Source: Streptomyces puniciscabiei (GTDB lineage Bacteria > Actinomycetota > Actinomycetes > Streptomycetales > Streptomycetaceae). Taken from it: a DNA stretch of 64,000 bases. A program made the translations under genes and the position numbers. Below are positions 17,858 through 28,852 of the stretch, piece by piece. The stretch spans positions 1,564,501-1,628,500 of the forward strand of contig NZ_VFNX01000001.1 of assembly GCF_006715785.1 (NCBI RefSeq), read 5' to 3'. A model generated the notes under the pieces. It had not been told where the DNA came from. It saw only the letters and a list, made by a program, of their open reading frames with translations, and ran no database searches. Within the stretch, counting starts at the first letter, position 1. Every line of letters begins with the position of its first letter.

Positions 17858-18037
17858 ATGGACAACTGGCGGAAATCCTCTTACTCGGGCGAGGGCGACG
17901 GCAACGAGTGCCTCGAGATCGCCAACACCCGCACGCACGTCGCCGTCCGCGACTCCAAGGACCCGGCCGCCGGCACCCTCACCGTCCCGGCCGGGTCCTT
18001 CGCCCTCTTCATCGAGGCCCTGAAGAAGACGCCGTAA
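17858..18037 (+). CDS. DUF397 protein, partner of the XRE regulator
   Basis: The 59-residue protein opens with the diagnostic NWRKSSYSG motif and continues with ECLEIANT and VAVRDSKDP, typical of DUF397. In WhiJ-type systems the small protein is thought to antagonise the adjacent XRE regulator. It starts 8 bp past that gene's stop. A GTG at 17846 overlapping the stop would add four non-conserved residues. Confidence 0.85.
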   Translation: MDNWRKSSYSGEGDGNECLEIANTRTHVAVRDSKDPAAGTLTVPAGSFALFIEALKKTP

Positions 18038-18052
18038 CCCGCGGACCGCGGG
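18038..18052. terminator. Short palindrome between convergent DUF397 and glgP genes
   Basis: CCCGCGG-A-CCGCGGG fills the 20-bp gap between two convergent genes, and may act as a bidirectional terminator. Confidence 0.4.
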
Positions 18053-18057
18053 AGTCG

Positions 18058-20676
18058 CTACCGCAACAAAACCCCCGCCCCCTCCACCCCCTCCTCCGAA
18101 GGCACCGCCACCAGACCCATCTCCGCGGCGGAGGAGAGCAACCGGTGGGCCGGGAGGATGCGGACCGTGTAGCCGTACGGACCCGTGCGGTCCAGGGCCA
18201 GCGGGCCCTCGTACAGCAGGCGGCCCTCCAGGTCCGGAGCGCCCGCCGGCTTCAGCGGGACCACTGTCGCGTCCGTGATGCGGTCCTCCGCGTCCACCCG
18301 GCCCGACACCGCCTGGACCTCGACGTCGTCGGGGGTCAGCGAACCGAGGGCCACCCGCACCCGCAGGCCCACCGTCGTGCCCAGCTCCGCCGTGGCCGTC
18401 GGCGCCGTCGTCTCCACGTGGTCCACGCTCACCCCTGCCCAGGCCGCCCGCACCCGGGCCTTCCAGGCGGCCAGGTCGCTCGCCGTGTCCGGGGTCAGGG
18501 CGCGGTGCGCGTGCGCGGCGGGGACGTAGAGGCGGTCGACGTACTCGCGGACCATGCGGCCGGCCAGCACCTTCGGACCCAGCAGACTCAACGTCTGGCG
18601 GACCATCGCGATCCAGCGGTCCGGCAACCCGCCCCGCCCTCGCTCGTAGAAGCGCGGGGTCACCCGCTGCTCCAGCAGGTCGTAGAGCGCCGCCGCCTCG
18701 ATGTCGTCCCGGCGGTCCGGGTCCGTGCCCGCGCCGTCGGCCGTCGGGATGGCCCAGCCGAAGTCCGGCTGGAACCATTCGTCCCACCAGCCGTCCAGGA
18801 CGGAGAGGTTGAGGCAGCCGTTGAGCGCCGCCTTCATGCCGCTCGTCCCACACGCTTCCAGGGGCCTGAGCGGGTTGTTCAGCCAGATGTCACAGCCGGG
18901 GTAGAGCTTCTGCGCCATCGCCATGCCGTAGTCGGGGAGGAAGACGATGCGGTGGCGGACCCGTGGGTCGTCGGCGAAGCGGACCAGCTCCTGGACCAGG
19001 CGTTTGCCGCTGTCGTCCGCCGGGTGTGCCTTGCCCGCCACGACGATCTGGATCGGGTGGTCCGGGTGGAGCAGCAGCTCCATCAGGCGGTCCCGGTCCC
19101 TCAGCATCAGCGTCAGGCGTTTGTACGACGGCACGCGGCGCGCGAAGCCGATCGTCAGGACGTCCGGGTCCAGGACCCCGTCGATCCAGCCCAACTCGGC
19201 GTCTCCGGCACCGCGTTGACGCCATGACGCCCGCAGTCGCTCCCGTACCTCCAGCACCAGCTGTTCGCGCAGGGTGCGGCGCAGCTCCCAGATCTCCTGG
19301 TCCTCGATCTCCGCGACCGAGTCCCAGCGCTCGGAGCCGCCCACGGTCAGCGCGTCCTCGGCCCGCTCCGAGCCGACCTGGCGGGCGCCCAGGCGCAGCA
19401 CCTCCGGGGCGACCCAGGTCGGCGCGTGCACCCCGTTGGTCACGGAGGTGATCGGCACCTCGTCGGGGTCGAATCCCGGCCACAGGCCCGCGAACATCTC
19501 CCGGCTGACGTGCCCGTGCAGCAGGGACACGCCGTTCGCCCGCTGGGCCAGCCTGAGCCCCATCACCGCCATGTTGAACAGGTTCGGCTCGCCACCCGGG
19601 TACGTCTCCATACCGAGGGTGAGGATCCGCTGCACGTCGATGCCGGGGAGCTCGGCGTCCGCCCCGAAGTGCCGGGCGACCAGCTCCCGGTCGAAGCGGT
19701 CGATGCCGGCCGGGACGGGAGTGTGGGTGGTGAAGACCGTGCCGCCGCGCACCGCCTCCAGGGAGGAGTCGAAGTCCAGTCCGGCGGCGCAGAGTTCGGC
19801 GATCCGCTCCAGCCCGAGGAAACCCGCGTGTCCCTCGTTGGTGTGGAACACCTCGGGGTGCGGGTGGCCGGTGAGGCGGCAGTAGGTCCGTACCGCCCGG
19901 ACACCCCCTATCCCCAGCAGCATCTCCTGCAGCAGCCGGTGCTCGCTGCCGCCGCCGTAGAGCCGGTCGGTCACCCCGCGTTCGCCGAGGTCGTTCTCCT
20001 CCACGTCCGAGTCCAGGAGCAGCAGCGGCACCCTGCCCACCTGGGCCAGCCAGATCCGGGCGTGCAGCGCCCTGCCGCCGGGCAGCGCGAGGGAGACCTG
20101 GGCCAGGGTGCCGTTGGCCTCCTTCAGCTGGGTGAGGGGCAGTTCGTTGGGGTCGAGCACCGGGTAGTGCTCCTGCTGCCAGCCGTCGCGGGACAGGGTC
20201 TGCCGGAAGTACCCGTGCCGGTACAGCAGGCCGACACCGATCAGGGGTACGCCCAGGTCGCTGGCGGCCTTGAGGTGGTCGCCCGCCAGGATGCCGAGGC
20301 CGCCGGAGTACTGGGGCAGCGCGGCCGTGATGCCGAACTCCGGGGAGAAGTAGGCGATGGCCGCGGGCATGCCGGCCGCCTGGGTCTGGTACCAGCGATC
20401 GCCGGTCAGATAGTCGTCGAGGTCGTCGGCGACGGCGGTGAGGCGGCGCAGGAACCGCCGGTCCCCGGCCAGCTCGGCCAGCCGCGCCGGTCGCACCCGG
20501 CCCAGTATCCGCACCGGGTCGCCCCCGGCGGCGGCCCATGCCTCGGGGTCGACGGACTGGAACAGATCGCGCGTTTCCGCATGCCAGGACCAGCGCAGAT
20601 TGCGCGCCAGGTCACTCAGCGGCCGGAGGGGTTCGGGGAGAACGGGACGGACGGTGAACCGACGGATCGCCTTCAC
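18058..20676 (-). CDS. glgP: Alpha-glucan (glycogen) phosphorylase
   Basis: The 872-residue enzyme releases glucose-1-phosphate from the non-reducing ends of alpha-1,4-glucan using PLP. It is the actinobacterial short-N-terminus type, with an N-terminal domain starting RFTVRPVLPEPLRPL and the glucan phosphorylase core. The PLP-binding lysine lies in GTSGMKAALNG near residue 610. A C-terminal extension of about 100 residues is beta-rich (DUF3417 is at the N-terminus in this family). The GTG at 20676 has GAGGTGG six bases upstream. It is divergent from glgE, so degradation and GlgE-dependent synthesis of the same glucan are encoded back to back. Confidence 0.93.
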   Translation of the reverse strand: MKAIRRFTVRPVLPEPLRPLSDLARNLRWSWHAETRDLFQSVDPEAWAAAGGDPVRILGRVRPARLAELAGDRRFLRRLTAVADDLDDYLTGDRWYQTQAAGMPAAIAYFSPEFGITAALPQYSGGLGILAGDHLKAASDLGVPLIGVGLLYRHGYFRQTLSRDGWQQEHYPVLDPNELPLTQLKEANGTLAQVSLALPGGRALHARIWLAQVGRVPLLLLDSDVEENDLGERGVTDRLYGGGSEHRLLQEMLLGIGGVRAVRTYCRLTGHPHPEVFHTNEGHAGFLGLERIAELCAAGLDFDSSLEAVRGGTVFTTHTPVPAGIDRFDRELVARHFGADAELPGIDVQRILTLGMETYPGGEPNLFNMAVMGLRLAQRANGVSLLHGHVSREMFAGLWPGFDPDEVPITSVTNGVHAPTWVAPEVLRLGARQVGSERAEDALTVGGSERWDSVAEIEDQEIWELRRTLREQLVLEVRERLRASWRQRGAGDAELGWIDGVLDPDVLTIGFARRVPSYKRLTLMLRDRDRLMELLLHPDHPIQIVVAGKAHPADDSGKRLVQELVRFADDPRVRHRIVFLPDYGMAMAQKLYPGCDIWLNNPLRPLEACGTSGMKAALNGCLNLSVLDGWWDEWFQPDFGWAIPTADGAGTDPDRRDDIEAAALYDLLEQRVTPRFYERGRGGLPDRWIAMVRQTLSLLGPKVLAGRMVREYVDRLYVPAAHAHRALTPDTASDLAAWKARVRAAWAGVSVDHVETTAPTATAELGTTVGLRVRVALGSLTPDDVEVQAVSGRVDAEDRITDATVVPLKPAGAPDLEGRLLYEGPLALDRTGPYGYTVRILPAHRLLSSAAEMGLVAVPSEEGVEGAGVLLR

Positions 20677-20702
20677 ATGCCACCTCGGACGCGTCGCGGA
20701 GT

Positions 20703-20726
20703 GAGACGCACGGCGCTGTACGTCTC
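20703..20726. promoter_or_regulatory. Imperfect palindrome upstream of glgP
   Basis: The arms GAGACG and CGTCTC flank a near-symmetric centre (20 or more of 24 positions match the reverse complement), about 27-50 bp upstream of the glgP start. It could be an operator. The rest of the 331-bp glgP/glgE divergent region (20677-21007) must hold both promoters, but no clear -35/-10 pair was seen. Confidence 0.35.
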
Positions 20727-21007
20727 GTCGTCAACCTCGACGGTAGTGGTTACCGGAGGGTCGGTGGGGAGGCTCCCGGCGGGGGTGTCGGGGGCGTCAA
20801 GGAGCGGCGCGCGGGCACCCGGAAAAAGGGGGCCGGTCTTGTGGGTGGACATACGCGGGAGTAGTTAACAAAGTTCCGGATTGCCCACCCGAACAGGGTG
20901 GGAAGGCTCCTCCGGTACGGCCCCACAGGCGTCCCACAGCACCTCCGCAGGACCCACCTCCCCATATCCATCCGCCCACACCCACGTTGACGCGGACAGG
21001 AGCGGTC

Positions 21008-23214
21008 ATGCCCGCCACGCACCATTCGTCAGCACCCCCGAACAGCAGCGACACCACGGCAGCTGCAGCGAAGGCCGCGAAGAAACCGGCCAAGAAGACA
21101 ACGGCCAAAAAGACAACGGCCAAGAAGGCAGCTGCCAAGAAGACAACGGGCAAGAAGGCGGTGAAGGCCGTCGCCGACTTGCCCGGCCCGCCCGGCCCGC
21201 CGGGCGGCCCCGCCGATCCCCCAGCCGTCTCCGGGGCGGCCACGCTCGGCCGTATCCCCGTCCTCGACGTACGGCCCGTGGTCCAGCACGGGCGCAGGCC
21301 GGCCAAGGCGGTGACCGGTGAGTCGTTCGAGGTGTCCGCCACCGTCTTCCGGGAGGGGCACGACGCCGTCGCGGCGAACGTCGTGCTGCGCGATCCGGCC
21401 GGCCGGCCCGGACCCTGGACGCCGATGCGTGAACTCGCGCCGGGCACCGACCGCTGGGGCGCCACCGTCACCGCGGGCGAGCCCGGCCGCTGGACGTACA
21501 CGGTGGAGGCCTGGTCCGACCCGGTCGCCACCTGGCGGCACCACGCCGGCATCAAGATCCCGGCGGGCATCGACACCGAGCTGGTGCTGGAGGAGGGCGC
21601 GCGGCTGTACGAGCGCGCCGCCGCCGGAGTCCCGGACGGCCAACGGCCCGTCCTCGACGAGGCGGTGGCGGCCCTGCGCGACGACGACCGCCCCGCCGCC
21701 TGGCGCCTCGCGGCGGCGCTGGCACCTCAGGTGCAGGACCTGCTGGCCCGCCATCCCTTGCGGGAGTTGGTCACCGCCTCCGACCCGATGCCGCTGCTGG
21801 TGGAGCGCGAACGCGCCCTGTACGGCTCCTGGTACGAGTTCTTCCCGCGCTCGGAGGGCACGCCCGAGCAGCCGCACGGCACCTTCCGCACGGCCGCGCG
21901 CCGGCTGAAGCCGATCGCGGAGATGGGCTTCGACGTCGTCTACCTCCCGCCCATCCACCCCATCGGCACCACCTTCCGCAAGGGGCCCGACAACACGCTC
22001 ACCGCCGGGCCGGACGACGTGGGCGTGCCCTGGGCGATCGGCTCCCCCGAGGGCGGCCACGACGCCGTCCACCCGGACCTGGGCACGATCGAGGACTTCG
22101 ACTGGTTCGTGGCCCAGGCGCGCTCCCACGGCCTGGAGATCGCCCTCGACTTCGCCCTCCAGTGCTCCCCCGACCATCCCTGGGTGCAGAAACACCCCGA
22201 GTGGTTCCATCACCGGCCCGACGGCACGATCGCGTACGCGGAGAACCCGCCGAAGAAGTACCAGGACATCTACGCGATCGCCTTCGACGCGGACATGGAC
22301 GGCCTGGTCGCCGAGACGGTACGGATCCTGCGGCACTGGATGGACCACGGCGTGCGGATCTTCCGCGTCGACAACCCGCACACCAAGCCGGTCGTCTTCT
22401 GGGAGCGGGTCATCGCCGAGGTCAACGGCACGGACCCGGACGTGATCTTCCTGGCGGAGGCGTTCACCCGGCCGGCGATGATGCACACCCTGGCCCAGAT
22501 CGGCTTCCAGCAGTCGTACACGTACTTCACCTGGCGCAACAGCAAGCAGGAACTGACCGAGTACCTGGGCGAGCTGTCGGGGGAGGCGGCGGCCTACATG
22601 CGGCCGAACCTCTTCGTCAACACCCCGGACATCCTGCACGCCTACCTCCAGCACGGCGGGCGCCCGGCCTTCGAGGTGCGGGCCGTGCTCGCCGCGACCC
22701 TCTCCCCCACCTGGGGCGTCTACAGCGGCTACGAACTGTGCGAGAACACCCCGCTCAGGGAGGGCAGCGAGGAGTACCTCCACTCGGAGAAGTACCAGCT
22801 CAGGCCACGCGACTGGGAGGCGGCCGCACGCGAGGGCCGGACCATCGCCCCGCTCATCACCCGGCTCAACACCATCCGGCGCAGCAGTCCGGCCCTGCGC
22901 CAACTGCGCGATCTGCACTTCCACCACACCGACAAGGAGGCGGTGATCGCCTACTCGAAGCGGAGCGGATCGAACACGGTTCTCGTGGTCGCCAACCTCG
23001 ACCCCCACCACACCCAGGAGGCCACGGTCTCGTTGGACATGCCGCAACTCGGCCTGGACTGGCACGAGTCCGTGCCGGTGCGCGACGAGCTCACCGGCGA
23101 GACCTACTACTGGGGCAGGGCCAACTATGTGCGCCTCGAACCGGGCCACAGGCCCGCGCACGTTCTCACCGTCCTGCGACCGTCCAACCCGCAGATCGGA
23201 GGGTCACCCACAAT

Positions 23215-23218
<4 letters not shown>
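21008..23218 (+). CDS. glgE: Alpha-1,4-glucan:maltose-1-phosphate maltosyltransferase with extra Lys/Ala-rich N-terminal tail
   Basis: This GH13_3 enzyme (736 residues) transfers maltosyl units from alpha-maltose-1-phosphate to alpha-1,4-glucan. The nucleophile is Asp455 in FRVDNPHTK and the acid/base is Glu484 in FLAEAFTRP. These equal Asp394 and Glu423 of S. coelicolor GlgE, each shifted by 61. The offset comes from an inserted tail (about residues 18-75) with repeated KKTTAKK and KKAAAKK units, then a Pro/Gly-rich linker. It resembles a histone H1 tail. The usual fold starts near [15 protein letters not shown] precedes the ATG at 21008. It overlaps treS by 4 bp. Confidence 0.95.
21087..21165. 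repeat. 15-bp coding repeats for the GlgE Lys/Ala/Thr tail
   Basis: Near-identical 15-bp units (AAGACAACGGCCAAA/G, with one AAGGCAGCTGCCAAG variant) run in tandem and encode KTTAK and KAAAK blocks. They are richer in A than the flanking coding sequence, consistent with recent expansion inside an otherwise conserved gene. Confidence 0.8.
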
Positions 23219-24915
<1,697 letters not shown>

Positions 24916-25001
24916 ACCCCTGTGGTGGGGCGGTTTCCACCGCCCCACCCGGGGCACGCATCAGTAACACCCCGACGACCCGGGGAAAGGACGTGACGCC
25001 C

Positions 25002-26375
25002 ATGGCGGAAACGGTCACCTCTTCCAGCACCACCGTTCCTCTCCTCGCCTCGCTCGACCCCTTGTTGCGTGAGTGGCTGCCGAGGCAGCGCTGGTTCGCC
25101 GGCAAGGGGCGCCCGGTCACCGGGTTCACCCCCGTGGCCGTCACCGAACTGCTGCCGCCCGACGGCCGGCTGGGCCTGTACCACCTGCTGCTGCGCGTCC
25201 ACCAGCCGTCCGCGCTCGGCGCCGAGACCCACCCGGGCGACTGCTACCAGCTGCTCATAGGCGTGCGCGAGGCGCTGCCGCCCCGGCTGGCGCCCGCGCT
25301 GATCGGGCATGTGCAGGACGGGCCGCTCGCCGGACGCACGGTGTACGAGGCCCTGTACGACCCCCGGCCCGCCGAGGTGCTCCTGGAGGCCCTGCGCACC
25401 CGGGCCCGCATCGGCGGACTGTGCTTCGAGCGGGACCCGCGCCAGGAGATCCGCGAGGGTCTCGTGGCCCGGCTGATGACCGCCGAGCAGTCCAACTCGT
25501 CGATCGTCTACGGCGATACGTTCATCCTGAAACTGCTGCGCCGGGTGGTGCCCGGCGTCAACCCCGACCTGGAGATACCCCTGGCGCTGGCCCGCGAGGG
25601 CTGCCCCCGGGTGCCCGCGCCGACCGCCTGGCTGCACGCCGAGCTGGACGAGGAGTCGTATGTGCTGGCGGTGCTCCAGCCCTTCGTGAGCGGGGCGAGC
25701 GACGGCTGGGAGCTGGCGCTGCGCGAGCTGGCCAAGGGCGAGGACTTCGCCGCCGAGGCGCGGGCACTGGGCCGGGCCACCGCCGAGGTGCACACCGCGC
25801 TCGCCCACGCCCTGCCGACGGTCACCCTCGGCCATGTGCAGCTGCAGTCGCTGGCCGACGGGATGACCGAGCGGCTCCAGGCGGCGGTCCAGGCGGTGCC
25901 CTCCCTACGGCCGTACGAGGACGGACTGCGCTCGGCCTACTCGGCGCTCGCGTCGCTCGCCACCGAGGGCCGTACCTGGACCGCGCAGCGGATACACGGC
26001 GATCTGCACCTGGGCCAGTGCCTGCGCTCCCCTTCCGGGGAGTGGTCGCTGATCGACTTCGAGGGCGAGCCGGCCCGGCCGCCCGCCGAACGGCGGATGC
26101 CGCAGCCGCCGGTGCGGGACATCGCGGGGATGCTCCGCTCCTTCGACTACGCGGCCCACTCCGTGACCCCGCCCGCGCCGGACTGGGCGCGCGTGTGCCG
26201 GTCCGCCTACTGCTCGGGGTACGCGGAGGTGGCCGGCCGCGATCCGCGCACCGATCCGGTGCTGCTGCGGGCCTACGAGACCGACAAGGCGGTCTACGAG
26301 ACCGTCTACGAGGCCCGCCACCGCCCCGACTGGCTGCCCGTACCGCTCTCGGCGATCCGTCGCCTCGCCGCGTGA
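25002..26375 (+). CDS. pep2: Maltokinase (Pep2/Mak)
   Basis: The 457-residue enzyme phosphorylates maltose at the reducing end, giving alpha-maltose-1-phosphate for GlgE. The protein-kinase-like fold has an N-terminal maltokinase cap domain ([18 protein letters not shown]), the catalytic IHGDLHLGQ with Asp334, and the metal-binding DFEGEP with Asp352. An ATG at 25002 is preceded by GAAAGG about 10 bases upstream; a GTG at 24993 lies too close to that site. The stop is 19 bp before the glgB start, indicating one operon. Confidence 0.92.
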   Translation: MAETVTSSSTTVPLLASLDPLLREWLPRQRWFAGKGRPVTGFTPVAVTELLPPDGRLGLYHLLLRVHQPSALGAETHPGDCYQLLIGVREALPPRLAPALIGHVQDGPLAGRTVYEALYDPRPAEVLLEALRTRARIGGLCFERDPRQEIREGLVARLMTAEQSNSSIVYGDTFILKLLRRVVPGVNPDLEIPLALAREGCPRVPAPTAWLHAELDEESYVLAVLQPFVSGASDGWELALRELAKGEDFAAEARALGRATAEVHTALAHALPTVTLGHVQLQSLADGMTERLQAAVQAVPSLRPYEDGLRSAYSALASLATEGRTWTAQRIHGDLHLGQCLRSPSGEWSLIDFEGEPARPPAERRMPQPPVRDIAGMLRSFDYAAHSVTPPAPDWARVCRSAYCSGYAEVAGRDPRTDPVLLRAYETDKAVYETVYEARHRPDWLPVPLSAIRRLAA

Positions 26376-26394
26376 AGACCCAGGAGGCTCGTCC

Positions 26395-28677
26395 GTGACA
26401 CCGAAGGGCAAGAAGCACACCAAGAGCAGGGAGAAGACGGTCCCGAAGCAGCAGGTGCCCAGGCACGACAGCGTCGCGGAGGGGGCGCGGCCGGGGGCCG
26501 CCGTCGCACCCGAGGACCGCGCGCGGCTGCTGACGGGAACCCATCACGACCCGCACTCCGTCCTGGGGGCCCATCCGGTGCCCGGCGGCGTGGCCTTCCG
26601 GGTCTTCAGGCCGTACGCGCTGTCCGTCACGGTCGTCACCGGCGAGGTGCGGGCCGAGCTGCACGGCGACGGCGACGGGTTCTTCTCGGGCCTGCTGCCG
26701 TTCGGTGACGTACCGGAGTACCGGCTGCTGGTGGCGTACGAGGGGAACGTCCTGGACACCGAGGACCCCTACCGCTTCCTGCCCACCCTGGGCGAGCTGG
26801 ACCTGCACCTGATCGGCGAGGGCCGGCACGAGCAGCTGTGGCAGGCGCTCGGCGCGCATGTCACCAGCCATCAGGGAGTGCCCGGCACCCGGTTCGCGGT
26901 GTGGGCGCCCGACGCCCGGGGCGTGCGGATCGCGGGCGGCTTCAACTTCTGGGACGGAACCGGCTTCCCCATGCGCTCGCTGGGCTCCTCCGGGGTGTGG
27001 GAGCTGTTCGTGCCGGGGATCGGCGCGGGCGAGGCGTACAAGTTCGAGATCACCCGCCCGGACGGCTCGCGCACCCTGCGCGCCGATCCGCTGGCCCGCC
27101 GTACCGAGGCGCCGCCCGCCACGGCGTCGATCGTGGACGTCTCGCGGCACGAGTGGGGCGACGCGGAGTGGCTGGCGCACCGGGCCGACCTCCCCGTGCA
27201 CGAGGCGCCCTTCTCCGTCTACGAGGTCCACCTGCCCTCCTGGCGGCCGGGCCTAACCTACCGTCAGCTCGCCGACCAACTCACCGCTTATGTGCGGGAG
27301 ATGGGCTTCACGCACGTGGAGCTGATGCCGGTCGCCGAGCACCCCTTCGGCGGGTCCTGGGGCTACCAGGTCACCGGTTTCTACGCGCCGACGGCCCGGC
27401 TCGGCACCCCGGACGACTTCAAGTACCTGGTGGACCGGCTGCACCAGGCCGGGATCGGGGTGCTGATGGACTGGGTGCCGGCCCACTTCCCGCGCGACGA
27501 CTGGGCGCTGGCCGAGTTCGACGGGCGCCCGCTGTACGAGCACCACGATCCGCTGCGGGCCGCGCATCCCGACTGGGGCACGCTGGAGTTCGACTTCGGC
27601 CGCCCGGAGGTGCGCAACTTCCTGGTGGCGAACGCCGTGTACTGGTGCGAGGAGTTCCACATCGACGGGCTGCGCGTGGACGCGGTCGCCTCGATGCTCT
27701 ACCTGGACTACTCGCGCGAGCCGGGCCAGTGGACCCCGAACGAGCACGGCGACCGGGAGAACCTGGACGCGGTCGCCTTCCTCCAGGAGATGAACGCCAC
27801 CGTCTACCGGCGCTGCCCGGGTGTGGTGACCATCGCCGAGGAGTCGACGGCCTGGGACGGCGTCACCCGGCCCACCCACCACAAGGGCCCGAGCGGCTTC
27901 GGCGGGCTCGGCTTCGGCCTGAAGTGGAACATGGGCTGGATGCACGACTCGCTGCAGTACATGGCCCACGAGCCGGTCCACCGCAAGTACCACCACCACG
28001 AGATGACGTTCTCGATGGTGTACGCGTACAGCGAGAACTACGTCCTGCCCATCTCCCACGACGAGGTCGTGCACGGCAAGCGGTCCCTCGTGTCGAAGAT
28101 GCCCGGCGACTGGTGGCAGCAGCGCGCCAACCACCGCGCGTACCTGGCCTTCATGTGGGCCCACCCCGGCAAGCAACTGCTCTTCATGGGCCAGGAGTTC
28201 GCCCAGGGCGCCGAGTGGTCCGAGGCGCACGGCCCGGACTGGTGGCTGCTCGACCCGTCCTACGGCGCCGAGGCCGACCACCGGGGCGTGCGGGATCTCG
28301 TACGGGACCTGAACGCGCTGTACCGGGCGAGCCCGGCGCTGTGGCAGCGGGACACCGACCCGGCGGGCTTCCAGTGGATCATCGGGGACGCGACGGACGA
28401 CAACGTCTTCGCGTTCCTGCGGTGCGCGGCCGACGGCTCCCCCGTGCTGGCGGTGTCGCACTTCTCGCCGGTCGTCCGGCACGACTACCGGCTCGGGGTC
28501 CCGGACGACGTACCGGCCTGGCACGAGTCCCTGAACACGGACGCCGCCCGGTACGGCGGCGGCGATGTCACCAACCCCGACATCATCAAACCCGAGCCCC
28601 AGGGCTGGCACGGCCGCCCGGCGAGCATCCGGCTGACCCTGCCTCCACTGGCGACGGTGTGGCTGCGGCCTGCCTAG
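26395..28677 (+). CDS. glgB: 1,4-alpha-glucan branching enzyme
   Basis: The 760-residue GH13_9 enzyme creates alpha-1,6 branches in the GlgE-made glucan. It has a long charged N-terminus (about 1-35; Lys-rich at residues 2-20), two CBM48 domains and the catalytic barrel. The catalytic residues are Asp429 ([11 protein letters not shown]), Glu482 (TIAEESTAW) and Asp556 ([10 protein letters not shown]). AGGAGG at 26382-26387 supports the GTG at 26395. It is the last gene of the glgE-treS-pep2-glgB operon. A hairpin lies downstream. Confidence 0.95.
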   Translation: MTPKGKKHTKSREKTVPKQQVPRHDSVAEGARPGAAVAPEDRARLLTGTHHDPHSVLGAHPVPGGVAFRVFRPYALSVTVVTGEVRAELHGDGDGFFSGLLPFGDVPEYRLLVAYEGNVLDTEDPYRFLPTLGELDLHLIGEGRHEQLWQALGAHVTSHQGVPGTRFAVWAPDARGVRIAGGFNFWDGTGFPMRSLGSSGVWELFVPGIGAGEAYKFEITRPDGSRTLRADPLARRTEAPPATASIVDVSRHEWGDAEWLAHRADLPVHEAPFSVYEVHLPSWRPGLTYRQLADQLTAYVREMGFTHVELMPVAEHPFGGSWGYQVTGFYAPTARLGTPDDFKYLVDRLHQAGIGVLMDWVPAHFPRDDWALAEFDGRPLYEHHDPLRAAHPDWGTLEFDFGRPEVRNFLVANAVYWCEEFHIDGLRVDAVASMLYLDYSREPGQWTPNEHGDRENLDAVAFLQEMNATVYRRCPGVVTIAEESTAWDGVTRPTHHKGPSGFGGLGFGLKWNMGWMHDSLQYMAHEPVHRKYHHHEMTFSMVYAYSENYVLPISHDEVVHGKRSLVSKMPGDWWQQRANHRAYLAFMWAHPGKQLLFMGQEFAQGAEWSEAHGPDWWLLDPSYGAEADHRGVRDLVRDLNALYRASPALWQRDTDPAGFQWIIGDATDDNVFAFLRCAADGSPVLAVSHFSPVVRHDYRLGVPDDVPAWHESLNTDAARYGGGDVTNPDIIKPEPQGWHGRPASIRLTLPPLATVWLRPA

Positions 28678-28732
28678 CGCTCGTACGGTGCGGGGTCACA
28701 GGTACCCGGGCCGGCGACGGCCACGGCACGCC

Positions 28733-28754
28733 GGGCACCGGCGCCTCGGTGCCC
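28733..28754. terminator. Hairpin between convergent glgB and helicase genes
   Basis: GGGCACCG-GCGCCT-CGGTGCCC forms a perfect 8-bp stem 55 bp after glgB, within the 175-bp convergent gap (28678-28852). It could terminate from both sides. Confidence 0.55.
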
Positions 28755-28852
28755 AGCGCTCCGCGCCCGTGTGTCACGGCCGTGTGTGCGGGAGCCCCTG
28801 TGCTCCCCGCTGCACCCCGGCCACCCGCCGCCGTCGCCCGACGGGAGTCCCG

